In this document: positions 11,137 through 22,474 of the stretch, one piece after another
Numbering within the stretch: the stretch's first letter is position 1
Layout of the letters: each line of letters starts with the position of its first letter
From: Solen grandis
Taxonomy: Eukaryota; Mollusca; Bivalvia; Adapedonta; Solenidae
Assembly: GCA_021229015.1 (NCBI GenBank)
Contig: CM037780.1
Coordinates: 66,322,055 to 66,386,054, forward strand
Reading direction: 5' to 3'
Length of the DNA stretch: 64,000 nucleotides
The notes under the pieces: model-generated
Seen by the model: the letters and a program-made list of their open reading frames with translations, nothing else
Told to the model about the DNA's origin: nothing
Database searches by the model: none
Position numbers and translations under genes: made by a program

Positions 11137-13407
11137 CTGCTCTTGAATAAGTTTGAGATGAGACAGTTATACTGTTGTAAAACCTGGTCAGAATGAGAGT
11201 AACTTCCTTGCTGATCTGGCTTTTGCTGGTCTTAAAGTGTGAAATCGGATTGGCAATAATTCCTCTAATAAGCAAGTCACCAACAAATATTGCTTGCCTG
11301 ATGTATCTGAGTGTTCCCAGAGTGAGTTAGTTCCTATCAGCTCTCTGAGGAGGTTAGCATTCTGACTTCGAAACTAAATTTACAATTCATTTCACAGCTA
11401 CAGTATCCCTAACTCAATAATTATTTCTGTCTTGGCAAAACAAATTAAACTTCCTTGACAGTTTCAATTTGCTGAATGTTTTTTTAAGTCAGTGTTATGA
11501 ATATTTATTGTTTCGGTTCAAATTTTTGTTAATTACTGTTTACTCTTTCTTCATTGCATGCATACTCTTTAAACAGCAAAACTAGCTTGCTGGATAATTC
11601 CCAATGTAGTGAATATTAAAAATCTTATTTATGGTGGGAGACTCCAGGCTTGCACCTTTGGCTGTGTTTATAGCTTTTGTTTTATTTTGCTTTCAGATGA
11701 TTGTCTCAATTTTATATTGATTATTTTGTAAATTTTGGACTGATTTTTCGGTGATGTCCAAGCTGGATGGCAGGCGTCGGGCATCTGCTCAGGTTGGCCC
11801 TTTTTAGCTTGTCTATTTTGTTTGCTATAACTTCTGTGTGCTTCATTGGATTGTTTCAACATTTGGACATTACATGATGTGGATATTATTGACTTTATAT
11901 TGGGTTTCAAATCAGAATCAAATGACCTCTTGATGTACATCAACATTGTATTAAGAGACGCTCAAGGGACTGCCAAAAAGTGGTTGCTTAATGAAATGAT
12001 CTCTTAATAGATATATTTGGAAATCTAGGAAAACAAGTTATATATATATACAAACTGTAAGCTAAATTGTATCATAGCGTTATATTACAACATGAATACG
12101 ATGTAAACTACACAATGTTTTGTTGTTTTATACAAATAAACATTAACATAATTATTTTTTGTCATATCTTTCGATTTGTTAGCTGTTATGTTGGAATAAT
12201 ACCTTGGATCATTGGCTGAGGATTGCATTTGGTGTTCAGTGGAAAAACACAACATTTGACATCCAATTCATGGATGGATTCGGACAATTTCAAGAAAAAA
12301 TATTATTTAGCAATGAGCTTTCTTTATGTCTCTAACATAAATCCAGAAACCCCGCCTATCATAAGACGCAATGTACATACTTATATGTACGAATTATTAA
12401 TGGTACGCATTGCATCCGGTAGTATTAATTTACCTTATTCCCAAATATTCTTTTACCAAAATCCGAAGCATTTGGCATTTGGAGGGATGCTTAGTAACTG
12501 TTGAAACGGGAACCAGGAACTATATTTAGAATTTAGTTGCACATGGTGCAGTCATGCGTGGTCAAAACAAATTGGTTTCAGGTGAGCACTTATGATCAGG
12601 ATAATTGTTTGTTTGTTCGGATGTGTTAAAGATGAATATACACATGCTCCAGCGTACTGATAATTAGCAACGGAAGCAAACACGGTCGCTCAAAAAAGTT
12701 GATTTTGTGCATAATCTTACGTGCTGGGACTTGGTTTATGTGGTCCCTGGCCGCATAATAAAAAAGTCGCTTAATGGGATAAATTGATATAGTAAAAACT
12801 TTTGGGCGGTATTTATAACGGTCGTTTAATAAAAAAGTTGTTTAATACAGGTGGTCGCATGTACAATATATGCCAGATATGTTTTCCACTTTTCATAAAG
12901 ATTAAACTTACTTATTTTGATAGATCAATGCCCATTTGAATATGCCATATCATACAGTTATATTTTCACCCCATTCAAGGATACAGTAGTCCACATGGGG
13001 ATGTTTATGGAAGAATTCTGTAGTAATCATATTTAAAGATTTATTCATATCAAAAGTAATAGAAGGCTTGAATTTGCCCTTAGATGGTGTCAAAAGAGAT
13101 TGGAAAGGATGTGTTCTTTTGTTGTGGTTGATTTTTTTCCTGTAAAGACAAAATCCGATTATGGATATGTGCTTAACCCTTATAATGCTTTGGACACTAA
13201 GGACCAGTGTAGACCAAGATCAGACTGAACATTACTATTCAGTCAAAAAAATTTCAGCAAGTACCCTCATAAACAACTAGTAATTGTACAGTCCAAAATG
13301 AAGAAAGGGCAAGTCCTGTTAAAAAATTAGCAATGGTAAGGGTGAAAACAGCATAATTTATATGAGAAATATAATGAATCTTCCAATATAATTATATGTT
13401 ATTTCTT
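11137..13407. other. Gene-free, decayed repeats
   Basis: No gene supported. A lone family C 5' end (TTTTTAGCTTGTCTATTTTG) starts at 11801 without a matching 3' end. Related GCTTAATGAAATGATC and GTCGCTTAATGGGATAAA stretches near 11945-12010 and 12755-12860 look like parts of one old repeat. A 93-residue open frame at 12223-12504 has no splice signals or domain I can recognise. Confidence 0.4.
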
Positions 13408-13649
13408 TTAACCCTTTCCCTCATAGAGGAAACCATGAAAAGACCTATGCGAACAACATAAAACCAGATCAGCCTGCGAGTAACTCGCAGGCTGATCAGG
13501 TTTTATGCTGTTCGCTGCTCCTCAGTGGTCTGGAAATGAGGACTTTGTAATTAAATTTGGTAAGGTTTAACTGTGGTTTTCTGCAGATCAGGCTTTATGT
13601 GGTACCTATTGAGTGCGTCAGAATGAGTCTATATGAGGGAAAGGGTTAA
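13408..13649. mobile_element. TTAA-flanked MITE, family P, copy 1 (piggyBac-like)
   Basis: TTAA at 13408-13411 and 13646-13649 bounds inverted ends CCCTTTCCCTCATA. Inside, at about 13459-13508, lies a long near-perfect hairpin (CATAAAACCAGATCAGCCTG pairing with CAGGCTGATCAGGTTTTATG). TTAA target duplications with CCC-starting ends are typical of piggyBac-type elements. No coding capacity. Copies at 26555 and 29318. Confidence 0.75.
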
Positions 13650-13772
13650 GCCACCTTACCACAGCATTCTAAGATGAGCCATTAATTGTGTTATGTTCAT
13701 GTGTCTGTCTCAAGAAAATTACATGGCAACTGCACATGCTTTTTCTATGTATGTACTTGAGATATCTGAAAT

Positions 13773-14281
13773 GTCCCGGTGGCTGAGTGGTCAGAGCGTC
13801 TGCCCTGAGGTAGTTGGTTTGATCCCTGGCTGCAACATACCAAAAAATGGTACTTGTATTGCTCCCTTGCTTTGGGCTCAGCATAGAAGGGTAGTTCCAG
13901 GATTGGTTGGCCCAGTTTCAGGATAATGTGACTTGGTTTAGTTTAGTTTAGTTTAAACTTATTTATTTTACGTCGATTGGGAAACAAGTTCTTACAACTT
14001 ATACTAATCCCTCTCGACGTTTCCTAGGTTGGACCAGTACTTTGCACCCGGGAAGGTCATGAATTATTCTTGCCTCCAACGGGGTTCGAACCCACAACCT
14101 TCGGATCCGTAATCGGATACGTTACCACTGGACCACGGCGCACTCAACTGGGTTTGGTATCATGACATATGTCTACGGTGTGATACTGAGGTGTGGCAGC
14201 ATATATCAATCTCAAGTAGACATAGTCTCCATATGACTGAAATATTGTAGGTGGGAGGTTAAAATCCAATAAACAGACAAA
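13773..14281 (+). mobile_element. SINE family 1, full-length, split by another SINE
   Basis: It has a tRNA-like head with box A (GGTGGCTGAGTGGTCAGAGC) and box B (GGTTTGATCCCTGGC), then the family body. The body is interrupted at about 13934 inside GTGACTGGGTTTGGTATC and resumes at about 14145, ending in GGAGGTTAAAATCCAATAAA. This is the only family 1 copy here with both promoter boxes. Confidence 0.8.
13934..14145 (-). mobile_element. tRNA-derived SINE, family 3, nested in a family 1 SINE
   Basis: Read on the - strand from 14143 it starts GTGCGCCGTGGTCCAGTGG (box A) and has box B GGTTCGAACCCC. It ends in a CTAAA-type repeated tail (seen on + as TTTAGTTTAGTTTAG). It splits the family 1 SINE around it, with similar sequence (ACTTGGTTTA / ACTGGGTTTGG) at both junctions as a likely imperfect target duplication. 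Related decayed pieces lie at about 26915-27060 and 55340-55510. Confidence 0.75.
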
Positions 14282-17200
14282 CTTAATGAGGTATCTTAAT
14301 TTAGAGATTACTGCAACTTTTCCTGTTGGATAACAGCCAGAGACAATAAAATAACACTTGAAGTGCAGTTAGAACAATAACTTTCAAAACCTGAATCCTG
14401 TTTCCAAAGCAAAAACTTGAGACACAAAGTTAAATGATCAAATTGAGTGGCTTAGAAGAACAGAGCATGCATCCTGGATGGCATTTTGAAAATGTGCAGT
14501 TTGTTAAAGTAATTCCTTTGCTGTAGGGTTGAAAAGAGAGACATTCATTGTAATGGGTTTTAATGATTAGCTTCTAAGCCTTTGAAAGTGTTAAGTCTGG
14601 TATTGAAAGAGAAAATAATGAAGGGCCTGTTAAATAAGTTATCACAAGGGACATCCAGTTAACATGTCTCCGTAAAACATGCAACCATGTTCACAAGTAA
14701 TTTGATTTCAGTTACAATTGGCGGCATTTAGAAATTCTTTTTATTTTTTCTGATCTATACAGGAATGGAGTTGAATACCTTTTTAGAGGAATATACGCTT
14801 GATTTGTTACATTTAGTATATCTTGGTACAGTTGGGATTCTTGTATAGATGGCAGAGTTGCATTTGTTATAAAAATAAAAGCCTAGGAATCCAAGGTGGT
14901 CGTGTGAGTAGCGAAGTGCTGAGGTGATGAGGCAGTATTAGATCAATACTCTCGCTCTTGGTGATATCGTATGGAGACAATTATTGTGTACACTGGACAA
15001 TATTCAGGAAAGAAACATACAGTTATGATTATTCTGTGGATACTTGGACCTCATTTAATGAATCAGTGGACTTTAATTTGTTGTTAACGAGGTACTGTGA
15101 CATTGTGTATGAGGTGATTTGGGAAGTATTCGTGGATGGAGATTTAAGGTGAACATTGTGGCATTCAGAAATGTGACTGTCTCCAGAGGTTTGGGATAGA
15201 AGATCAACTCTTCAAGTTAAATCTTCTTGCTTTTTCTGCTTAGATATTACATCTTTGCTGAATTTTCAGCAATAATTTCTTAGAGAAATGTAGAGAAGTA
15301 TGTGTCGGCAAATACACGTTGATAAATTTTCCTTGTATATTTTAGAGTTGTAGATTAAAGTTAATAAGCTTCATTCTATGCATTGGTGCATGTTAGATAC
15401 TTTGTCGGACTTGCTGTTAAACAAGGTCAGCCTGAAAGTATTTTTCATTCCGTCTGTCCGTCCGTCTGTCCATTAGCAATTTTGTGTCCACTCTGTATCT
15501 TAAGAACCATTGGAAGGAAATTGAGATTATTTGACAGAAATGTCAACCACATTGAGAGGATGTGAAGAGCGTAGGTTTCGATGCCTTAGTTCAAGGTCAA
15601 GGTTACACTTGAAGGCCACATGTCATTCTGTTATAATGTTAGAATTTTTTGTGTACGCTCTGTATCTATAGAACCGCTGGAAGGAATTATGATTATTTGA
15701 CAGAAATGTCAACCATACAAAGAGGATATACAGAGCATAAGGTTTTAGATGTCTTGGTTCAAGATCAAGGTCACACTTGAAGGTCACATGTCGTGTGTTA
15801 GAATGTTAGAATATTCTGTGTCTGCTCTGTTTCTCTTGAGTCACTAAAGCAGATTTAAACTATTTGCCAGAAATGGCAACCATACTGAGATGAAGTGCAG
15901 ATCAAGTGTAAGTTTCAGCTGTATTGGGTCAAGGTTACAGTATGAAGCAACATGTCATACTGATATAATGCAAAAATATTTTGTATCTGTTTATAAGTCC
16001 CCTTCCAACACAAGAGGGGACTTAAGTTCTGGTGGAGATGGTAATGGAAATAGTCAAAATGTGCATAACTGGTAGAAGTCTTGTGTGTTGCAAGCAACAA
16101 CAGCGACTTGTTTTTCTATTGAGTCTTCCCATAATTTCTATTTGTGCATTTTACGACAGCACATACTTCCAGCATATAATGTTCCAACATGCAGAGCTCT
16201 TGTTTTAAGTGGGAGTCAAATGACACCTTTATACAGTCAAACTTCCATAACTGGAACACTGAATACTGGAGCACCATATATTTAACTGGAACACTGAATA
16301 CTGGAGCACCATATATTTAACTGGAACAAATTTCACGACCCCGGCAAAACTGTTCTTTATTCTTTTACCGGGGATGATTTGAACACTGATTGCTGGAAAG
16401 CTGAGGTACTGAATTTCTGGCCCCAGATTACAAGTGCTATGTATTTCACACCTATCAATCAAACCAATTACCACCCTACTTGCGATGTTTGCTGGTGTAT
16501 TCAGTTGCAACTTCTTTTAATTCACTCATTGTGAGATTGGCATTATTTTGCCAATGTTAGGATAAGAAAAGCAACAAAATATGATTATCTATTTTAATTG
16601 ATCAATTTTGAAAAGACGGCTTAATAATAAATAGTATCTTTTGAATACATGTATGTAAATCATTATATCTACGGTTGGGTCGAATCACCGATGACTAGAA
16701 CAAATTGCCATTCCCCCAGCCTGTTCGAGTTAATAAATTTCAACTGTATATAGATAAAAAGACAATATGTAATTTCTTGGAGTTGTTTAAACAAATTCAT
16801 GGCCAAAATGGGCCATTTTGTATGTCATGGAAAACACTTAGTGAATTACATGAGGTCCATTTATTTCAAGGTCACTCATACTTTGAGAAAAGAGATTTAA
16901 AATGATACATGTATACAGCTGCCTGTCCAGACCATAACCAAAGGATAACATGTTGCAAGAGTTTAAGGATTAATTTAACACAAGCGTGTCAAGGTCATGT
17001 TTTGGGATCAATGGTCATATAAATGAGCCAATATAATATACTGTGCAGCTCTGATATAATGCTGTAGAATTTTAGATACTGTGTAATAACTGACAGTGTC
17101 ATGGCTGTGTTCAATATAGTTTAACTTTATAAAAGATCTGGTCCAATGATGACCTGTATTTTAATGCCTTATACCTAATAATTTAGACATGTTTAGACAT

Positions 17201-18380
17201 ACTGGGAAACAGAACAGACCCTGATCAGACAGCTCCTGGAGGGAGATATCTGATCAGGGTCACCTCTGTTTGCTCATTATGTTCTTCCCTGTCCTTTATG
17301 GCAAAGAAAAATCCATTGTTTCATATACCATTTAAAGTTCAGTTCATTAATATTCATTAGATAATTAAAGTTTACATGAATATTCATGAGGTAGATTCAC
17401 ATTACACTGTACTAATTCCACTTATTTTCAAACCATCACCGCTGTCCATGCTGTTTTCCCTTGATGCTGATCTCTGCACTGTCTCGCCAAAATCCTATTC
17501 CCATCACTCCATGATAATTAGTGTGCCCAACATGTTCCCCCTGGGCTTCTAGTTGTATATCAGTTGCTCAGGTCATCAGCTTCCTGATTAACATGGGTAT
17601 TCGGTTAAATGCAAGTTTCCTGATTAACATCTGGGGTCAGGCCGTTAATACTTGAACCAGCATGACAGTCAACCCCGGGGTAGTTTATTGGACAGTGCCA
17701 GACACTCACTGATTAGAGGGGTTTTTTTGTGTATATTTTGGAACTGAGCTGGTTCCCCATCAAATGCTAATGGTCATAATGCTTGTTAATTTCCCCATGG
17801 TGCAAGTCTCGTCTGCATGCTACAGTCGCATGGGTTTGAATTCAAAGTCCACTCACTAATAGCCACTGTTGCTGGTTTAGATTCCAAGATTAAACTTTCC
17901 AAATCTGGGTTATCTGATCAACTATTGCATAATTTGTGAAGAACAAATACTTGTAATTTAGAATTTAAGAGTGTTAAAAGAAAACAGATGGTTATGGTAA
18001 TGAATGTAGATTGGGACATGACAGGAATATGAATGCTTCATTGAGATGTTTTTACATATCAGTAAGATGTTCTAAAGAAAATGTACCACAAACATCAGTA
18101 TGCAGAACAGGTGGAAATAAAAACATCCATTTATTTCATGGAAAAAGAATATTTAAGTTCTGAATGTAAATTTCAGTGACAATATTAATATCTAAATATA
18201 TGATTCAGATTAAAATACAGTTAAATTGTGAATAAAGGCCACTCACCTGAAAAAAAAGATTGTTATTATTATTGGTTGATATTTAGAGGTTAAGTTATCA
18301 GTAAATTCAATACTAGGTTCTAGTCCCTGACCTTTGTACACAGGTTGGTTTTTACTCAGTGGTTGAATTATTAGCTCACC
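14282..18380. other. Gene-free, with decayed tandem and MITE remains
   Basis: At about 15440-15990 there are three diverged units of about 165 bases (TTTGACAGAAATGTCAACCA, CAAGGTCACACTTGAAGG) after a GTCTGTCCGTCCGTCTGTCC leader. A 41-base direct duplication (CTGGAACACTGAATACTGGA) lies at about 16247-16325. A family Q MITE remnant lies at about 17190-17393, with a hairpin of CCTGATCAGA/TCTGATCAGG and terminus GAATATTCATGAGGTA. No coding region supported. Confidence 0.5.
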
Positions 18381-20216
18381 TTTTTAGCTCACCTGAGCAC
18401 GTGTGCTCAGGATGAGCTTTTAGGATCGATGAATGTCCGTGCGTCCGTCCGTCCGTCCGTCGTCCACAATTTGTTCGTTTGCACTCTAGCATCTTCATTT
18501 TATGAGCAATTATCTTCAAACTTTAAAAATCAATTTTTATGACCATAAATCTCGTCAAGTTCGATTTATGCTGATATGGATACATTAGGTCAGGAGTTAT
18601 GCCCTATTTAAAATTTCAAAAAAGCCAGATTTTACATTGTTTGCACTCTAGCATCTTCATTTCATGAGCAATTATCTTCAAACTTTTAAAACAATGTTTA
18701 TGACCATAAAATCTCGGCCAAGTTCGATTATGGCTGATATGGGAACATTAGGTCAGGAGTTATGCCCCTTTTAAAATTCAATAAAACCAGATTTCACATT
18801 GTTTGCACTCTAGCATCTTCATTTCATGAGCAATTATCTTCAAACTTTATATCAATGTTTTCAGGAGTTATGCCCCTTTTAAAATTCAATAAAACCAGAT
18901 TTCACATTGTTTGCACTCTAGCATCTTCATTTCATGAGCAATTATCTTCAAACTTTATCAATGTTATGACCATAATTCGGAGTTGATTATGGCTACATGG
19001 TCCCTTTTAATATTCAAAAAAAGCCAGATTTCACATTGTTTGCACCAGCATCTTCATTTTGCAATTATCTTCAAACTTTATGGCAATGCTTATGACCATA
19101 AGGTTTCGATTGAGTTCGATTATGGCTGAGATTCATCAATTAGGTCAGGAGTTATGCCCCTTTTAATATTAAAAAATGCCATATTTCACATTGTTTACAC
19201 TCTAGCATCTTTATCTTTTGAGCAATCATCTTCAAACTTTATGGCAATGCTTATGACCATAAGGTCTCGATTGAGTTTGATTATGACTGAGATCAGTTGA
19301 TTAGGTCAGGAGTTAAGCCCCTTTTAAGATAAAAAAATGCCAGAAATCACTTTGTTTACACTCTAGCATCTTCATCTTTTGAGCAATCATCTTCAAACTT
19401 TATGACAATGCTTATGACCATAAGGTCTCGATTGAGTTTGATTATGACTGAGATCAGTTGATTAGGTCAGGAGTTAAGCCCCTTTTAATATAAAAAAATG
19501 CCAGAAATCACTTTGTTTACACTCTAGCATCTTCATCTTTTGAGCAATCATCTTCAAACTTTATGACAATGCTTATGACCATAAGGTCTCGATTGAGTTT
19601 GATTATGACTGAGATCAGTTGATTAGGTCAGGAGTTAAGCCCCTTTTAATATAAAAAAATGCCAGAAATCACTTTGTTTACACTCTAGCATCTTCATCTT
19701 TTGAGCAATCATCTTCAAACTTTATGACAATGCTTATGACCATAAGGTCTCGATTGAGTTCATTTGCTGAGATGTCATTTGGTCAGGAGTTATGCCCCTT
19801 TTAATAAAAAAAGCAATTTCACTTGTTTACTCTACACTTCTTTTTTTAGCAATCATCTTCAAACTTTATGACATTGTTAATGACCATAATGTCTCGATTG
19901 AGTTCAATTGTGGCTGAGATGGGTCATTTAGGTCAGGAGTTATGCCCCTTTTAATACAAAAAATGCAAGATTTCACTTTGTTTATTCTCTACCAACTTCA
20001 TTTTTTTAACAATCATTTTTAAACTTTAAGACAATGTTTATGCCCATAATCTCACAATCGGGTTCAATTATAACTGATATTGACTTGTAAATTTAGGAGT
20101 TATGCCCATTTCACCATAAAAAAAGCCAGATTTCACTTTTACACTCAAGCATCTTTATTTCTTAAGCAATTATCTTTCTCAGGTGAGCGACCAAGGGCCA
20201 TCTTGGCCCTCTTGTT
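18381..20216 (+). mobile_element. HINE-like element, family A, copy 2, type B core
   Basis: The 5' end is TTTTTAGCTCACCTGAGC, followed by an ACGTGTGCTCAGGATGAGC foldback and a CGTCCGTCCGTCCGTC leader. The 3' end is CTCAGGTGAGCG, hairpin AGGGCCATCTTGGCCCT (20194-20210) and CTTGTT ending at 20216. The core is about 11 tandem units of about 110-165 bases built on ACTCTAGCATCTTCAT, ATCTTCAAACTTTAT, TATGACCATAA and GGTCAGGAGTTATGCCCC. Some adjacent units are almost identical (19330-19740), showing recent amplification. Close relatives are copies 7 and 12. Confidence 0.85.
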
Positions 20217-20499
20217 CAAAGGTATTAGCAGCTGCTATTTTGACAGATGAATGTCTGGCTTCTGCCGTCATCATTAAACTTAAAATGTTGCAGGGCTAAT
20301 GTTATAAAACTTTACTGATTGCTCCTTGTTTCATTTTTCCTTATATGTATAAGTACAAATTTGAAAAATCTTCTTGTCCACAAGTACTTCCTGGATTTCA
20401 AATTTTTTGCACAGATATTTCTTGAGTGACTTTCTACCATTTCAAATTATTTTGATCTGTCAAAAAGCATGGCTGCCAGAGGGCAGAGCACATTTGCCA
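20217..20499 (+). mobile_element. HINE family A fragment, left part of a split copy
   Basis: It carries type A core sequence (CACAGATATTTCTTGAGTGAC, CATGGCTGCCAGAGGGCAGAG) that matches the copy at 31253-32332. It is interrupted by the TAA-flanked element at 20503. Its 3' terminus is at 22391-22474, after that insertion. Confidence 0.6.
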
Positions 20500-20502
20500 T
20501 AA

Positions 20503-22390
20503 TAGAGCAAGTGCTACAATTATCAGCAGGTTACAGATATCAGCATGTTTTATATTTTCTTTGGTTTGCAATGAAATGCATAATATCCTGTGTTTGCGTC
20601 ACACAAGCACAGAAATGTTCCAATACAGGTGATATTTGACTAATGTGTCTTTTTAGCTCGACTATTCGAAGAATATGAGAGCTATTGTAGTTGCCCTTGC
20701 GTCGGCGTCAGCGTTGGCGTTGCAGCTTTTGGTTAAAGTTTTGCGTGCAAGTTACTATCAACCTTATATTTCAATAACCATTTATGGTATTGACTTGAAA
20801 GTTTATGAATAAGTTCAGGGGCATCACACAACGAAGGTAGATAACTCTTGATAGAATATATTACAAATTATGCCCCTTTTATATTTAAAAATTTTGGTTA
20901 AAGTTTTGCATGCAAGATAGTTTCATATTGGACTTAGAAATTTTGTTAAATTTTAAGGTTTTGCTAATCTCAGTATCCAGGCATGGGATTGAGTTGAAAC
21001 ATCTTTAATATGTTTAGGAGTATCATACTATCAAGGTAGATAATTTTTGGGAACCCCTGTCTCAGAGTCCAGGCATGGGATTAATTTGAAACATCTTTGA
21101 TATGTTTAGGGGTATCATACTATAAAAGAAGATAACACTTGATGGAATATATTAAAAATTATGACCCCCTTTTAACTTAGAATTTTGGTTAAATTTTTGC
21201 ATTCAAGCTACTTTCCAGCTCATATCTCAGAAATTCTTGTGGAATTGACTAGAAAGTTAAGGAGTGTCTTCAAGGGCATCAGAAAACTAAGGAGGATAAC
21301 TTTTGGACTGATGCAAATTATGGCCCTTTTCTAACTTGGATTTTTGGTTAAAATTTTGCATGCACAGTGTTATTGTGCTTATGTCTCAGTAACTAGGCAT
21401 GGGATTGATTTTAGACATCATAAAAATATTAAGGGGTATCAGACTATCAAGGTATATCATTTTTGACTATTCTTTAGTACAAGGTATGTGAAGGGCAAAA
21501 ATTGAAATAGATTTCATTTGATTTACCAACAAGCATTTTGAATAGTCTAGCGTGCTGTCCTCTGACAGCTCTTGTTTCTTCATAAACACCAGTGTAAAGG
21601 AAGGTTAGACTGCATCCTGTACATTTCATTTGTTGCTATTTTAATTGCTTATGACATCATTTAAGATATGGTGTCCGTGTAAACTGTGTTTTTTTAATAT
21701 TGACTTCGGTAAAATTCATCTGCTTCTGATTAGTTCTGCTAAGCTTTAAATGTGCTACATGTACCAGACCACCAAATTATTGCATTTGTTCCCATTTTCA
21801 TATTATTTGAAACATGAATCTTAAGCATGTGACAGTAATCAGCATATATGACCGTATATATAACAGTATAATGAGACTTAATTCTTTTATATGTCTTAGG
21901 ATAATGAGTTTACCAGCCAGATTTATTGTTTGGGAGAGTCCCTAGGAATCCCTTGCTTAAGAAAATAATAAAAGAAAAAATATCAAAGATGTACATGAAT
22001 GAGTACATATATGACGATCCAAGAGTACAAGATTCTAGATAGAAAAAAAGTTATTCTATACAGCAGAAGAAGACAAGATAACTTAACAGACCGATGCATA
22101 TTGAAATCACTTACCAAAAGAAACACACCTACCTTAATTAATACACTAATTATTGTTAACAGTTAAAGTTGCCGATAACTGTCTCACTGCTGATAACTAT
22201 CACATGCTTGTGACATTGTTTGTATAAAAAATATCACAGCATACAAAAATTACAAAGCACCGGATGAGTATAATCAAACAGCCAATCAAAGCTGTAAAAA
22301 TGAAATACACCATTGTTTACATGTGTATTCAAGTATTAGGTCAGCATGACAGCCACTGTTAAGGGGCCAATAACTGTAGCACTTGCTCTA
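20503..22390. mobile_element. TAA-flanked inverted-repeat element containing a HINE
   Basis: The ends are inverted repeats opening TAGAGCAAGTGCTACA, identical for 16 bases and 22 of 25 overall. They are flanked by TAA at 20500-20502 and 22391-22393. It splits a HINE family A copy and holds the family B HINE at 20650-21576. The 3-bp TWA-type target duplication suggests PIF/Harbinger. No transposase frame is visible, so it is probably non-autonomous. Confidence 0.65.
20650..21576 (+). mobile_element. HINE-like element, family B
   Basis: The 5' end is TTTTTAGCTCGACTATTC; the 3' end is GAATAGTCTAGCG, hairpin GCTGTC/GACAGC (21554-21569), then TCTTGTT to 21576. The two arms are inverted repeats (11 of 12). 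The core has three to four diverged units of about 150-200 bases (TTTTGGTTAAAGTTTTGC, AGGCATGGGATTGA, AATTATGCCCC). The terminal layout is the same as family A although arm, hairpin and core sequences differ. Confidence 0.75.
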
Positions 22391-22474
22391 TAACAAGATA
22401 TTTGCTGTTTTTTTCCTCCCACTTACATCTGGTTCACAGGTGAGAGATACCAGGGCATTCATGGCCCTCTTGTC
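22391..22474 (+). mobile_element. 3' end of the split HINE family A copy
   Basis: AAGATATTTGCTG, a pyrimidine-rich stretch and GGTTCACAGGTGAGAGATACC with hairpin GGGC...GGCCCT and CTCTTGT match the end of the copy at 31253-32332. Confidence 0.65.

Noticed and set aside
12223..12504. 93-codon open frame as a gene
   Set aside because: No recognisable domain, no splice signals and low-complexity neighbours; length is within chance expectation for 64 kb.
13773..13845. Functional tRNA gene
   Set aside because: Boxes A and B are present, but the sequence continues into the SINE body found in other copies and does not close an acceptor stem.
18381..20216. CRISPR-like array
   Set aside because: Tandem units of about 150 bases with no unique spacers, in an animal genome; it is the core of a HINE-like element.
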